5,244 nucleotides of DNA from Desulfobacteraceae bacterium. Lineage in GTDB: Bacteria; Desulfobacterota; Desulfobacteria; Desulfobacterales; Desulfobacteraceae. The DNA is taken from assembly GCA_022712835.1 (NCBI GenBank), contig JAFLJU010000597.1:1-5244 (forward strand), in the 5' to 3' direction. The number at the start of each line of letters is the position of its first letter. The first letter of the stretch is position 1. Of the stretch, positions 1 through 5,244 are shown piece after piece. The position numbers and the translations under genes were made by a program. The notes under the pieces are model-generated. The model had not been told where the DNA came from and searched no databases. It saw only the letters and a program-made list of their open reading frames with translations.

Positions 1-488
1 CAAAGGGTATCGATCATGCCCACCGCAGCCAGGGCAGACAGATGGTGGGGCAGGGGGCGAAGATACCCTTTTTCTTCTCCTGTCTTAAGGATCTGCTCAA
101 TGAAGTGAATGAATTCTTGGCGAACCCCTTTGATTTTTACCAACACCTTGTCATCAATTCCGCTGGACATTTCATTGGCATAAATCCGGCTGACTTCAGA
201 GTGGGAGATATACAGGCGGACAATGCTGGAAATAAGTCCTTTCAGATGATCCATAAAAGGGAGGTCTGATTCAAGCTCCGCTTTGATCTGGGTCATCATC
301 TGGTTAAGGCCCTGGGTGACAGTGGCCGAGAAGAGTTCTGATTTACTGGAAAAGTTATAATACAGGGTGCCTTTGGCCACCTTTGCCAGGACAGCAATCT
401 CATCCATTTTTGCTTGGTGAAACCCTTTTCGGGAGAAAATAGTGCTGGCAGCCTGGATGATCTGGTCGTTTTTTAATTCTTTTTTCAT
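1..488 (-). CDS. TetR/AcrR-family transcriptional repressor, C-terminus cut by window edge
   Basis: This is a DNA-binding repressor of the TetR family, with 162 codons visible and the end lying beyond the left edge. The N-terminal three-helix DNA-binding domain covers about residues 7-52. It reads as helix 1 (DQIIQAASTIFSRKGF), the helix-turn-helix around residues 28-45 (MDEIAVLAKVAKGTLYYNF) and the usual SSKSELF after it; the GTLYYNF signature is diagnostic of the family. Residues from about 55 on form the helical ligand/dimer domain, which is too variable to predict an effector. The ATG at 488-486 is the only reasonable start: the same frame has a stop at 506-504 with no other ATG between. 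The Shine-Dalgarno match is poor. It lies downstream of the hydrolase on the same strand but has its own strong promoter. Family membership is near certain. Targets are unknown; self-regulation or control of the neighbouring hydrolase and HlyIII genes is inferred. Confidence 0.95.
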   Translation of the reverse strand, partial: MKKELKNDQIIQAASTIFSRKGFHQAKMDEIAVLAKVAKGTLYYNFSSKSELFSATVTQGLNQMMTQIKAELESDLPFMDHLKGLISSIVRLYISHSEVSRIYANEMSSGIDDKVLVKIKGVRQEFIHFIEQILKTGEEKGYLRPLPHHLSALAAVGMIDTL

Positions 489-564
489 GATCGGGTGGGT
501 TTTTTATTTTGCTTTATTTAAAAGGTTAAAATCGCGTGTGATGGTCTACTTATCTGCTAGGGCA

Positions 565-593
565 ATTATATTTTACGGGTAGCCCTCTGTCAA
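565..593 (-). promoter_or_regulatory. Consensus sigma-70 promoter for the tetR gene
   Basis: Read on the minus strand, a perfect -35 box TTGACA (593-588) is followed by a 17-bp spacer and a perfect -10 box TATAAT (570-565). Transcription would start near 558, giving a leader of about 70 bases before the tetR ATG at 488. It lies 22 bases past the hydrolase stop codon, so tetR can be expressed independently of the upstream genes. Both hexamers and the spacing match consensus, which is unlikely by chance in a short intergenic gap. A promoter this strong is typical of a gene held down by its own repressor, but that is inference. Confidence 0.85.
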
Positions 594-602
594 TTAAAAA
601 AA

Positions 603-614
603 CTGACTGGTCGG
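603..614. promoter_or_regulatory. Possible TetR-type operator dyad
   Basis: The 12-mer CTGACTGGTCGG is an imperfect palindrome whose core GAC-TG-GTC (605-612) is symmetric outside a 2-base centre. It lies about 10 bp upstream of the -35 box of the tetR promoter and 1 base after the hydrolase stop. GAC/GTC half-sites of this kind occur in operators of several TetR regulators. The arms are short and only one copy is seen, so this is a candidate only. Confidence 0.25.
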
Positions 615-615
615 A

Positions 616-1533
616 TCAAGTGGGATAACGGGTGACAAGAAAAGTTTCAACCGTTTCAAACACTTCCCGGGCAATGGGGCCCCGGATAATCCCGTGGAGA
701 TGAAAGTCAATTTCTTTATAAAAGCTGTGGGGATGATTGATTTTTTGGAACAGTTTTTGGCCGCTTTGCCCATCCACCTTGGGGTCATTTTTACCCTGGA
801 TAATTAAGGTGGGAATTTTAAGGGAAGAAAGGGATTTGCTTACTTGCTTCATGAGGGCTTTGACTTCCACAATACCCTGGATTGGGCAGCGATGGTAATT
901 GATCTGGGGGTTGTCTGGATGATTTTTTGCATATACCTTTGCCAATTGACCCATGCCCAATTGGGTGACCAAACGATTCCATCCATGGATAAGTTCAACA
1001 AAATTTGTGGAAATGCCTTTAAATTTAAGAGGGGCAGAGATGGAGATGACCCCGTCAAAGGTATCGGGTTTTTGGATGGCTTGGTAAAGGGCGAGTCCTG
1101 CACCGGTTGAAAATCCGCCGATTACGATTTTATGGCAACAGGTTTTTAAAATATCAATCCCGTGATCCACGGACCGGATCCAGTCCGGATACTTTTTGCT
1201 CGAAAGATCAATGGCCGAGGTGCCGTGTCCTGCCAGCCTTGGTGCATATACCGTATATCCTTTTGAATATAAAAAATCGCCTAATTCACGAACTTCTTCG
1301 GGGGCCGCCATTAATCCGTGGACCAGAAGAACCCCTGTTTTTGATGTGGGGTTGCGTAATAAAAAGGGCTTTCCGATGTGTTCCGGTTTTGTTTCCCCCT
1401 CTAAAAAATATTTTTGATATTCCTTTTTGAAGAGGTTCAGTTGGTTTTCAACCAGTTGGTTTTCAATCAGTTGGTTTTCAAGAAAGTCCGTGGATGCCGG
1501 GTTTTCTTTTTTTTCCGGGGCAGATGGATTCAT
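616..1533 (-). CDS. Alpha/beta hydrolase, carboxylesterase / monoacylglycerol lipase-like
   Basis: This is a 305-residue serine hydrolase of the alpha/beta fold, expected to cleave carboxyl esters such as short-chain or monoacylglycerol esters. The fold starts near residue 52. The oxyanion-hole motif VLLVHGLMA covers about 68-76, and the family segment APRLAGHGTS covers 97-106. The nucleophile elbow is G-F-S-T-G with Ser142, the acid is probably Asp250 in GKNDPKV, and the base is probably His280 in HLHGI. This resembles the Est30/YvaK group of esterases. There is no signal peptide or membrane helix, so it is probably cytoplasmic. The ATG at 1533 is fixed because a TAA codon lies directly before it; the ribosome site is weak, which fits translational coupling to the upstream gene. 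The first 45 or so residues are a charged, low-complexity extension with a repeated pentapeptide ENQL(I/V/N). It follows hlyIII by 33 bases, apparently as an operon partner. Fold and catalysis are confident; the substrate is unknown. Confidence 0.93.
   Translation of the reverse strand: MNPSAPEKKENPASTDFLENQLIENQLVENQLNLFKKEYQKYFLEGETKPEHIGKPFLLRNPTSKTGVLLVHGLMAAPEEVRELGDFLYSKGYTVYAPRLAGHGTSAIDLSSKKYPDWIRSVDHGIDILKTCCHKIVIGGFSTGAGLALYQAIQKPDTFDGVISISAPLKFKGISTNFVELIHGWNRLVTQLGMGQLAKVYAKNHPDNPQINYHRCPIQGIVEVKALMKQVSKSLSSLKIPTLIIQGKNDPKVDGQSGQKLFQKINHPHSFYKEIDFHLHGIIRGPIAREVFETVETFLVTRYPT
1438..1482 (-). repeat. Three tandem 15-bp coding repeats in the hydrolase N-terminus
   Basis: Three consecutive plus-strand copies of the 15-mer CAGTTGGTTTTCAAN (1438-1452, 1453-1467, 1468-1482) differ only in their last base (C, T, G). 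Because the unit is five codons, the reading frame is kept. It encodes the pentapeptide run ENQLI-ENQLV-ENQLN at about residues 19-33 of the hydrolase, in a non-catalytic N-terminal extension. Near identity at the DNA level points to recent slippage duplication and possible copy-number variation between strains. Confidence 0.9.
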
Positions 1534-1552
1534 TTAAGCGGTATATCCAAGG

Positions 1553-1566
1553 GGTTCTAAAGAACC
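1553..1566 (-). other. Intercistronic hairpin between hlyIII and the hydrolase gene
   Basis: GGTTCT (1553-1558) and AGAACC (1561-1566) are perfect inverted arms around an AA centre. In minus-strand RNA the stem starts right after the hlyIII TAA and would form as GGUUC, loop UUUA, GAACC. No U-run follows, so it does not look like an intrinsic terminator. It may instead stabilise the upstream message or reduce expression of the downstream gene. Confidence 0.45.
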
Positions 1567-2223
1567 TTAAGCATAGGTAACCAATTCAAAGTAGAGTCGA
1601 TAAATCATGGCATAGTGGAGGGCACCGCCGATGAGAATCAAAACATGAAACAACTCATGAAAACTGAATACTCCCGGGATCAGCCGGGGCCTTTTAATGG
1701 CATAAATAATACCCCCCAAAGTAAAAGCCGCCCCCCCGGTAAACAATAACACCTCCAGGGACAGGGACATGTTTGCCAGCATCGGTTTAATGGGAATCAG
1801 GACGGACCAGCCCATGATAATATATATCAGCACATACAGGGTTCTGGGTGCCCTTGGAAAAAATAATTGGGAGATGACCCCAAATCCCACCAACCCCCAC
1901 TGGATTCCGATCATGGTCCAGCGCCAATTTCCTTCCAGGCAAAAGTAATAAATGGGGGTGCAGGTCCCGGCTATCATAAAAAAGATGGCCAGCCGATCCA
2001 TTTTCCGCCAGAAGGAAAGCTCGTTTTCTTCTTTTTTAAATCGATGGTAAAGGGAGCTGGCAGAAAAAAGGAAGACACAGCAGAGTCCGTAAATAATGGC
2101 AGTAATCAGCATGGAGGCAGAATGGCTTGCCATCTTTGCCAGATAGATGGTTCCCACAAGGGCTGCAATTCCCCCTGCTAGGTGGGAATAAAAATTAAAT
2201 GATTCCTGTATTCGAACACCCAT
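1567..2223 (-). CDS. HlyIII / PAQR-family seven-helix membrane protein (hemolysin III-like)
   Basis: This is a 218-residue integral membrane protein of the HlyIII (YqfA/TrhA-like) branch of the PAQR superfamily, of normal length for bacterial members. Seven hydrophobic segments lie at about residues 14-30, 37-56, 77-95, 101-120, 128-146, 156-174 and 188-208. The family's zinc-site residues are all present: Ser56 and His60 in SSLYH, Asp76 in KMDRLAIFFMIAGTCTP, and His189/His193 in FHELFH. Eukaryotic PAQR receptors with this site have ceramidase-type hydrolase activity. Bacterial members have been linked to membrane energetics, lipid homeostasis and, by old annotation, haemolysis; the actual substrate here is unknown. 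The ATG at 2223 follows a good AAGGAG ribosome site. It is the first gene of a likely two-gene unit with the downstream alpha/beta hydrolase. The name 'hemolysin' should not be taken as evidence of toxicity. Confidence 0.94.
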   Translation of the reverse strand: MGVRIQESFNFYSHLAGGIAALVGTIYLAKMASHSASMLITAIIYGLCCVFLFSASSLYHRFKKEENELSFWRKMDRLAIFFMIAGTCTPIYYFCLEGNWRWTMIGIQWGLVGFGVISQLFFPRAPRTLYVLIYIIMGWSVLIPIKPMLANMSLSLEVLLFTGGAAFTLGGIIYAIKRPRLIPGVFSFHELFHVLILIGGALHYAMIYRLYFELVTYA

Positions 2224-2228
2224 GTTAT

Positions 2229-2234
2229 CTCCTT
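2229..2234 (-). promoter_or_regulatory. Ribosome binding site of hlyIII
   Basis: On the minus strand AAGGAG (2234-2229) lies 5 bases before the ATG at 2223. It is the strongest ribosome site in the window and fixes the hlyIII start. Confidence 0.85.
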
Positions 2235-2290
2235 TGTCAGGCCCACTCTTGCGTATATTGCTGGTGGTGCGGTCATAAAGAATAGTTATA

Positions 2291-2344
2291 TTCGGTATTT
2301 TATAAACACAGAATTATCATGTTTTATGATCGCAAAATACAGAA
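2291..2344. promoter_or_regulatory. Cluster of three related 10-bp half-sites, candidate operator upstream of hlyIII
   Basis: TTCGGTATTT (2291-2300) and AAACACAGAA (2304-2313) form an inverted repeat matching at 8 of 10 positions around the centre TAT. A third half-site, AAATACAGAA (2335-2344), repeats the second at 9 of 10 positions and begins 31 bp after it, close to three helical turns. It also pairs with the first arm: TTCGGTATTTT (2291-2301) against AAAATACAGAA (2334-2344) matches 10 of 11. A smaller dyad, ATCAT-GTTTT-ATGAT (2316-2330), lies between. A minus-strand TATAAA, a possible -10 box for hlyIII, sits in the dyad centre, so a bound protein would block transcription there. The binding protein is unknown; the divergently encoded STAND regulator or the TetR protein are candidates. 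Confidence 0.4.
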
Positions 2345-2380
2345 AAAACCGTATCATTACATTTGTTTTACATCTGTTTG

Positions 2381-2494
2381 TCAGGATGCCAGGATTATTT
2401 TTGACTCTTTAAGGCCCAGGCTCAGAATAATATTGATAAAGGCAAGGACGATGAAGATAACCATGTCTCCATAAATATTACATTGGTGTTCCAT
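2381..2494 (-). CDS. Possible 37-residue single-pass membrane miniprotein
   Basis: An open frame from ATG 2494 to TGA 2383-2381 encodes a 37-residue peptide. It has a short polar start (MEHQCNIYGD), one hydrophobic segment at about residues 11-27 (MVIFIVLAFINIILSLG) and a short tail with two lysines (LKESKIILAS). The codons in the hydrophobic part favour C- or G-ending forms (ATC, GTC, GCC, CTG, AGC, GGC) as in the neighbouring real genes, which argues for coding. Against it, no clear ribosome site precedes ATG 2494, the alternative GTG at 2503 or the inner ATG at 2464. It lies 157 bases upstream of hlyIII on the same strand, so it could be the first member of that transcript. I do not recognise the family; AT-rich DNA can produce such hydrophobic frames by chance. 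Confidence 0.33.
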   Translation of the reverse strand: MEHQCNIYGDMVIFIVLAFINIILSLGLKESKIILAS

Positions 2495-2551
2495 GGGATT
2501 CACTTTAGATGAAAGGCGTTGATCAATCTTTACCCGATTTTTGATATTACC

Positions 2552-2580
2552 TTGAAAACACTTTCATATTTTTCTATAAC
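2552..2580 (+). promoter_or_regulatory. Sigma-70-type promoter for the STAND regulator gene
   Basis: TTGAAA (2552-2557, five of six to consensus) and TATAAC (2575-2580, five of six) are separated by exactly 17 bp. Transcription would begin near 2587, giving a leader of about 60 bases before ATG 2649. It is the only well-spaced promoter seen upstream of this gene. Confidence 0.65.
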
Positions 2581-2635
2581 CGGCATGATCGGAGTTTTAT
2601 ATAAATCCTTGGTTAATAGCAATTGTGGTAGAATT

Positions 2636-2639
2636 AGGA
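2636..2639 (+). promoter_or_regulatory. Weak ribosome binding site of the STAND regulator gene
   Basis: AGGA (2636-2639) precedes ATG 2649 by 9 bases. An in-frame TAA at 2640-2642 rules out an upstream start, so this modest site supports the chosen ATG. Confidence 0.5.
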
Positions 2640-2648
2640 TAAAAGATC

Positions 2649-5244
2649 ATGGACGTATTGCATTCGAAGCTTCAGATACCAAAGCGGTATCAAGTTCTTC
2701 ACCGGGAACGGCTGAGCCGACACTTTGCGGATATTTGTCAAAAAAAACTCATTGCGGTGACCGCCGGGGCAGGATATGGGAAAACCACTCTGGTTATGGA
2801 TGCATTGGTTGCCCTGGATATTATTTGTGTATGGTATCGGCTTGATGAGCAGGATACCGACTTTTTGGTATTTATCTCTTATCTTTATTCTGCAATTCAA
2901 CAGCATTTCTGTGATCGCGCTAAAAGTGAACACTCGATTCCAAAATCGGGGGTGAAAAAACAGACGGACACCCTGATAGAATGGTTGGCCTTTGTTGAAA
3001 AAACGGTGACACAGCAAACCGTTCTTGTTCTGGATGATTATCACCTGGTCCAGGGCAGTGGGCAGATCAATGGTGCCATTGAATTTATTCTTGACCGATT
3101 GCCTGCCCATATTCATCTGGTTATCATTGGCCGGAAAAACTTGAATTTAAGAGTATCCGTGCTTCGGGCAAGTGGACAACTCATTGAAATCAGCGAAAAT
3201 GATTTGTCTTTTACCGCTGGCGAAATCAAATATTTTTTCCCCGATGCACTCATGTTAACCGATGCCCATATTAAAGACATACATTCAAGCACCGGGGGGT
3301 GGGCTGCAAGCCTGATCCTTTTGCGAGTGGCTTTTAACAAAAAAACACCAGATGCGATTTGCCGCAGTCTGGAATTGTTTAAACAGACACCCGACTATAT
3401 CTTTTCCTATCTGAAAGAGACGGTTTTTGACGCCCAGCCAGATCATGTAAAAGAGTTCATGATGAAAGCCGCTCTGTTACCGGAGATAGACACCCGGCAA
3501 TGTTGCAAAATATTTGATGTGGACAATGCTGGCAGGATTTTAAAAAAGATGATTGAAGATCATCTGATGATTTTTCCGGTGGATGAATCCGGAAATATTT
3601 TCTATTTGCATCATTTGTTCAGGGATTTTTTAATTGCCCAGCTTGAAGAAACATTTTCCAAAGCGGATATTCATATTTTTCATTGCAGGATTGCACACGA
3701 GACAGAAAAAACAGATGTCTTCCAGGCATTGCACCATTTTATTGAAGGCCATGCCTTTGATGATGCCATACGCCTCGTTGAAACCCATGAAATGAAATTT
3801 TTAGTGGAAGGTAAAATTAATTTTTTAAGCCAGTGTCTTAAAAAAATTCCCAACCCCATCATTGAAGCGAATCCGCAACTGCTGCTGACAAAGGCCAAAC
3901 TTTTTACCTATTATGGCAACCCAAGACAGGCGGTGAAACTGCTGATCCGGGCACACCTTATGTTTAAACGGCAAAAATCCAAAGAGAACATGGTCAAATG
4001 CCTTATTGAACTTGGGTCTCAATATTATTTTACAGGATATGTTAAAGAGGCCAAGCTCTTGATGGAACAGGTGATCGATGATGTGGAACGCTCATCCACA
4101 ACCTATATCGTTGCCATGACCTTTCTGACATTTTTATCCTCAGTATTGGGGGAATTTGAAACAGCAGCTCACTATTACAAGAGTGTCTGGGAAGAAATTG
4201 AAACTTTCTCCGATTTTGACCGAAAGGTATCCACGGCCCTGATCAACACCTCATATTCCTATACACTTTATATCAAAGGAGAGTTTGAGCGATCCCAAAA
4301 AGTGAACCACAAATTGCTTAAATCAGCAATTGATCTCAATGTTGAGCCCTGCCTGCCCCTTGCGTATTATCAGCTTAGCGCCACCAGTTTCTATTTGGGA
4401 ACATTTGAAAAAGGGATTGAATTTGCCCAAAAAGGGATCGATATCTGTGAAAAGATATCTCTTTCAGACAGCCGAAAAGGATGGATTTATCTTGCCTGGG
4501 CCCAGAACTGCCTGGGCCTTGAACAATTTGACAAGGCCATTGAGCACATTGATAACAGCATTACCTTTTATGAAGATCCGGGCAATCGATGGGGGATGGC
4601 CAATGCCTGGGAATGTCTTCACCATGTTTACCTTGCCCAGGGGAAATTTACATCCGCAAGGCAGATAATAGACCGTGCCATTGAGATCATAGATGGGTAT
4701 GGCCTGCCATTGACCGAAGGCATCCTTGGGAACTGCAAGGCCAATCTTCTAATGATTGAAGAAAAATACTCACAGGCCTTTGAATTTCTTGAAGGTGCTA
4801 GATTAAAACTTAAGGACACAGGCTTTCATCTGTTTAACAATCATCTTTTAACCTCAAAGTCCTATTTTGAATCAGAAAAACCTGGCCAGGCAATCCACCA
4901 CCTGTCTTGTGCCCTGAACTTATCTGAAAGCTTTGCCTATGAACGATTTGTAAAAAAAGAGAAAGATTTTTTACTTGCCCTTTTAAAAACCTCTTTACCC
5001 AAAACGGGAATACTGGAAAAAAAATTTAAGGCCTATCTGGAAAGGCTGTTTGAAAAGGATATGGCCAAGGACCCGCCGGAACTTACAATAAAATTACTGG
5101 GGCAATTTAAAGTGGCGATAGGAGAAACTGAGATTCCCTTATCCAAATGGAAAAGCGCTAAAGCCCTGATGATTTTAAAATACCTTGCTGCCAACAGAGC
5201 CCAAGGATTTATTCAAAGGGAGGTGCTCATCGAAATGCTCTGGC
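2649..5244 (+). CDS. MalT-like STAND ATPase transcriptional regulator with TPR region and SARP-type winged helix, C-terminus cut by window edge
   Basis: The frame is open for 865 codons from ATG 2649 to the right edge. It encodes a large signal-integrating regulator of the MalT-type STAND NTPase class (ATP-dependent switch, cytoplasmic). In order: an N-terminal segment of MalT type (HSKLQIP), Walker A G-A-G-Y-G-K-T-T at 40-47, the family block WYRLDEQDTD at 62-71, Walker B VLVLDDYH at 125-132, a sensor-like IIGR near 159-162, and TGGWAASL at 215-222. A MalT-like winged-helix linker follows, with YLKETVFDAQP at 254-264 and FYLHHLFRDFL at 318-328. Residues from about 340 to 800 are helical repeats of TPR character, for example near 423 (GNPRQAVKLL), 584 (GTFEKGIEF), 625 (EQFDKAIEH) and 665 (GKFTSARQII); in MalT this part receives the inducer. 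From about residue 811 begins LTIKLLGQFKVAIGETEIPL, then REVLIEMLW at the edge, the typical start of a SARP/OmpR-type winged helix, which is often followed by a BTAD domain. DNA binding would thus differ from the LuxR-type C-terminus of MalT. It is transcribed away from hlyIII. Ligand and targets are unknown. Confidence 0.93.
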   Translation, partial: MDVLHSKLQIPKRYQVLHRERLSRHFADICQKKLIAVTAGAGYGKTTLVMDALVALDIICVWYRLDEQDTDFLVFISYLYSAIQQHFCDRAKSEHSIPKSGVKKQTDTLIEWLAFVEKTVTQQTVLVLDDYHLVQGSGQINGAIEFILDRLPAHIHLVIIGRKNLNLRVSVLRASGQLIEISENDLSFTAGEIKYFFPDALMLTDAHIKDIHSSTGGWAASLILLRVAFNKKTPDAICRSLELFKQTPDYIFSYLKETVFDAQPDHVKEFMMKAALLPEIDTRQCCKIFDVDNAGRILKKMIEDHLMIFPVDESGNIFYLHHLFRDFLIAQLEETFSKADIHIFHCRIAHETEKTDVFQALHHFIEGHAFDDAIRLVETHEMKFLVEGKINFLSQCLKKIPNPIIEANPQLLLTKAKLFTYYGNPRQAVKLLIRAHLMFKRQKSKENMVKCLIELGSQYYFTGYVKEAKLLMEQVIDDVERSSTTYIVAMTFLTFLSSVLGEFETAAHYYKSVWEEIETFSDFDRKVSTALINTSYSYTLYIKGEFERSQKVNHKLLKSAIDLNVEPCLPLAYYQLSATSFYLGTFEKGIEFAQKGIDICEKISLSDSRKGWIYLAWAQNCLGLEQFDKAIEHIDNSITFYEDPGNRWGMANAWECLHHVYLAQGKFTSARQIIDRAIEIIDGYGLPLTEGILGNCKANLLMIEEKYSQAFEFLEGARLKLKDTGFHLFNNHLLTSKSYFESEKPGQAIHHLSCALNLSESFAYERFVKKEKDFLLALLKTSLPKTGILEKKFKAYLERLFEKDMAKDPPELTIKLLGQFKVAIGETEIPLSKWKSAKALMILKYLAANRAQGFIQREVLIEMLW

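Larger units (their letters stand above)
2224..2648. other. Divergent intergenic region between hlyIII and the STAND regulator
   Basis: This 425-base AT-rich stretch separates the leftward hlyIII operon from the rightward regulator gene. It contains the hlyIII ribosome site, two short dyads (GAATA/TATTC at 2280-2293 and ATCAT/ATGAT at 2316-2330), a cluster of related half-sites (2291-2344), a possible small membrane-protein gene on the minus strand (2381-2494) and the plus-strand promoter (2552-2580). I found no convincing -35/-10 pair for hlyIII: TATAAA on the minus strand at 2304-2299 could be a -10 box, but no -35 box sits at the right distance. No tRNA, riboswitch or intrinsic terminator was recognised. 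Confidence 0.7.

Noticed and set aside
517..530. The TTTAA/TTAAA inverted repeat in the tetR leader as an operator.
   Set aside because: The arms are 5 bp of pure A/T and are expected by chance in this AT-rich leader.
594..614. A terminator after the hydrolase gene, suggested by the T-run following GACCAGTC on the minus strand.
   Set aside because: The palindrome leaves only a 2-base loop and a 3-bp stem, so it cannot form an intrinsic terminator hairpin.
844..1430. Several overlapping plus-strand frames of 73-107 codons, and an alternative minus-strand frame at 849-1103.
   Set aside because: All are shadows of the alpha/beta hydrolase gene, which accounts for this segment with its catalytic residues in order.
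1438..1482. A CRISPR-like array.
   Set aside because: The 15-bp units are directly adjacent with no spacers and are in-frame coding sequence.
1867..2181. A 104-codon plus-strand frame.
   Set aside because: It is antisense to the HlyIII membrane helices, and the opposite strand carries a conserved family protein.
2584..2651. CATGATC (2584-2590) and GATCATG (2645-2651) as a stem hiding the regulator's start codon.
   Set aside because: The left arm overlaps the predicted transcription start near 2587, so most of it would be missing from the RNA; a 7-bp match 54 bases apart is also expected by chance.
2519..2845. A plus-strand frame starting at TTG upstream of the regulator and overlapping it.
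   Set aside because: It has a poor start and no ribosome site. It spans the predicted -35/-10 promoter and continues out of frame through the Walker A coding region, so it is a chance frame.
2634..3116. A 160-codon open frame on the minus strand.
   Set aside because: It lies opposite the P-loop NTPase domain of the plus-strand regulator, whose motifs are unmistakable. The antisense peptide shows no recognisable family and includes low-complexity stretches.
4330..4668. A 112-codon plus-strand frame in another phase.
   Set aside because: It lies wholly inside the TPR-coding part of the STAND regulator and has no recognisable domain.

Overview
The window holds four clear protein genes and one possible small one, in two divergent blocks. 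Nothing in it identifies the host securely. The AT-leaning base composition, the MalT-like STAND regulator with a SARP-type winged helix, and the codon usage fit an anaerobic deltaproteobacterium such as a member of the Desulfobacterales, but that is an impression and not a demonstrated assignment. No rRNA, tRNA, mobile element or CRISPR array is visible.

Left block (minus strand, read right to left): a seven-helix HlyIII/PAQR-type membrane protein (1567-2223) is followed after 33 bases by a serine alpha/beta hydrolase (616-1533). After another 127 bases comes a TetR-family repressor (1-488) that runs off the left edge. The first two genes look co-transcribed. The tetR gene also has its own near-perfect sigma-70 promoter (TTGACA, 17 bp, TATAAT at 593-565), just downstream of the hydrolase stop. 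An imperfect dyad next to the -35 box could be an autoregulatory operator.

Middle (2224-2648): a 425-base divergent intergenic region. From left to right it holds the HlyIII ribosome binding site and an operator-like cluster of three related 10-bp half-sites (2291-2344). It then holds a possible 37-codon membrane miniprotein on the minus strand (2381-2494), and a good sigma-70 promoter (2552-2580) plus a weak ribosome site for the rightward gene.

Right block (plus strand): a single long gene (2649 to beyond 5244) encodes a MalT-like STAND ATPase regulator. It has a P-loop NTPase, a MalT-type winged-helix linker and a long TPR-like sensor region. At the right edge begins a SARP/OmpR-type winged helix in place of the LuxR helix-turn-helix found in MalT itself. 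Both edge genes are incomplete in the window.

How the parts work together is inferred. Two membrane/lipid-flavoured enzymes (PAQR-type and esterase-type) sit with a TetR repressor, divergent from a ligand-sensing STAND regulator that could control them. The most distinctive items are the STAND regulator's domain swap, the half-site cluster and the small membrane ORF. I did not find a clear undescribed defence or mobile system.
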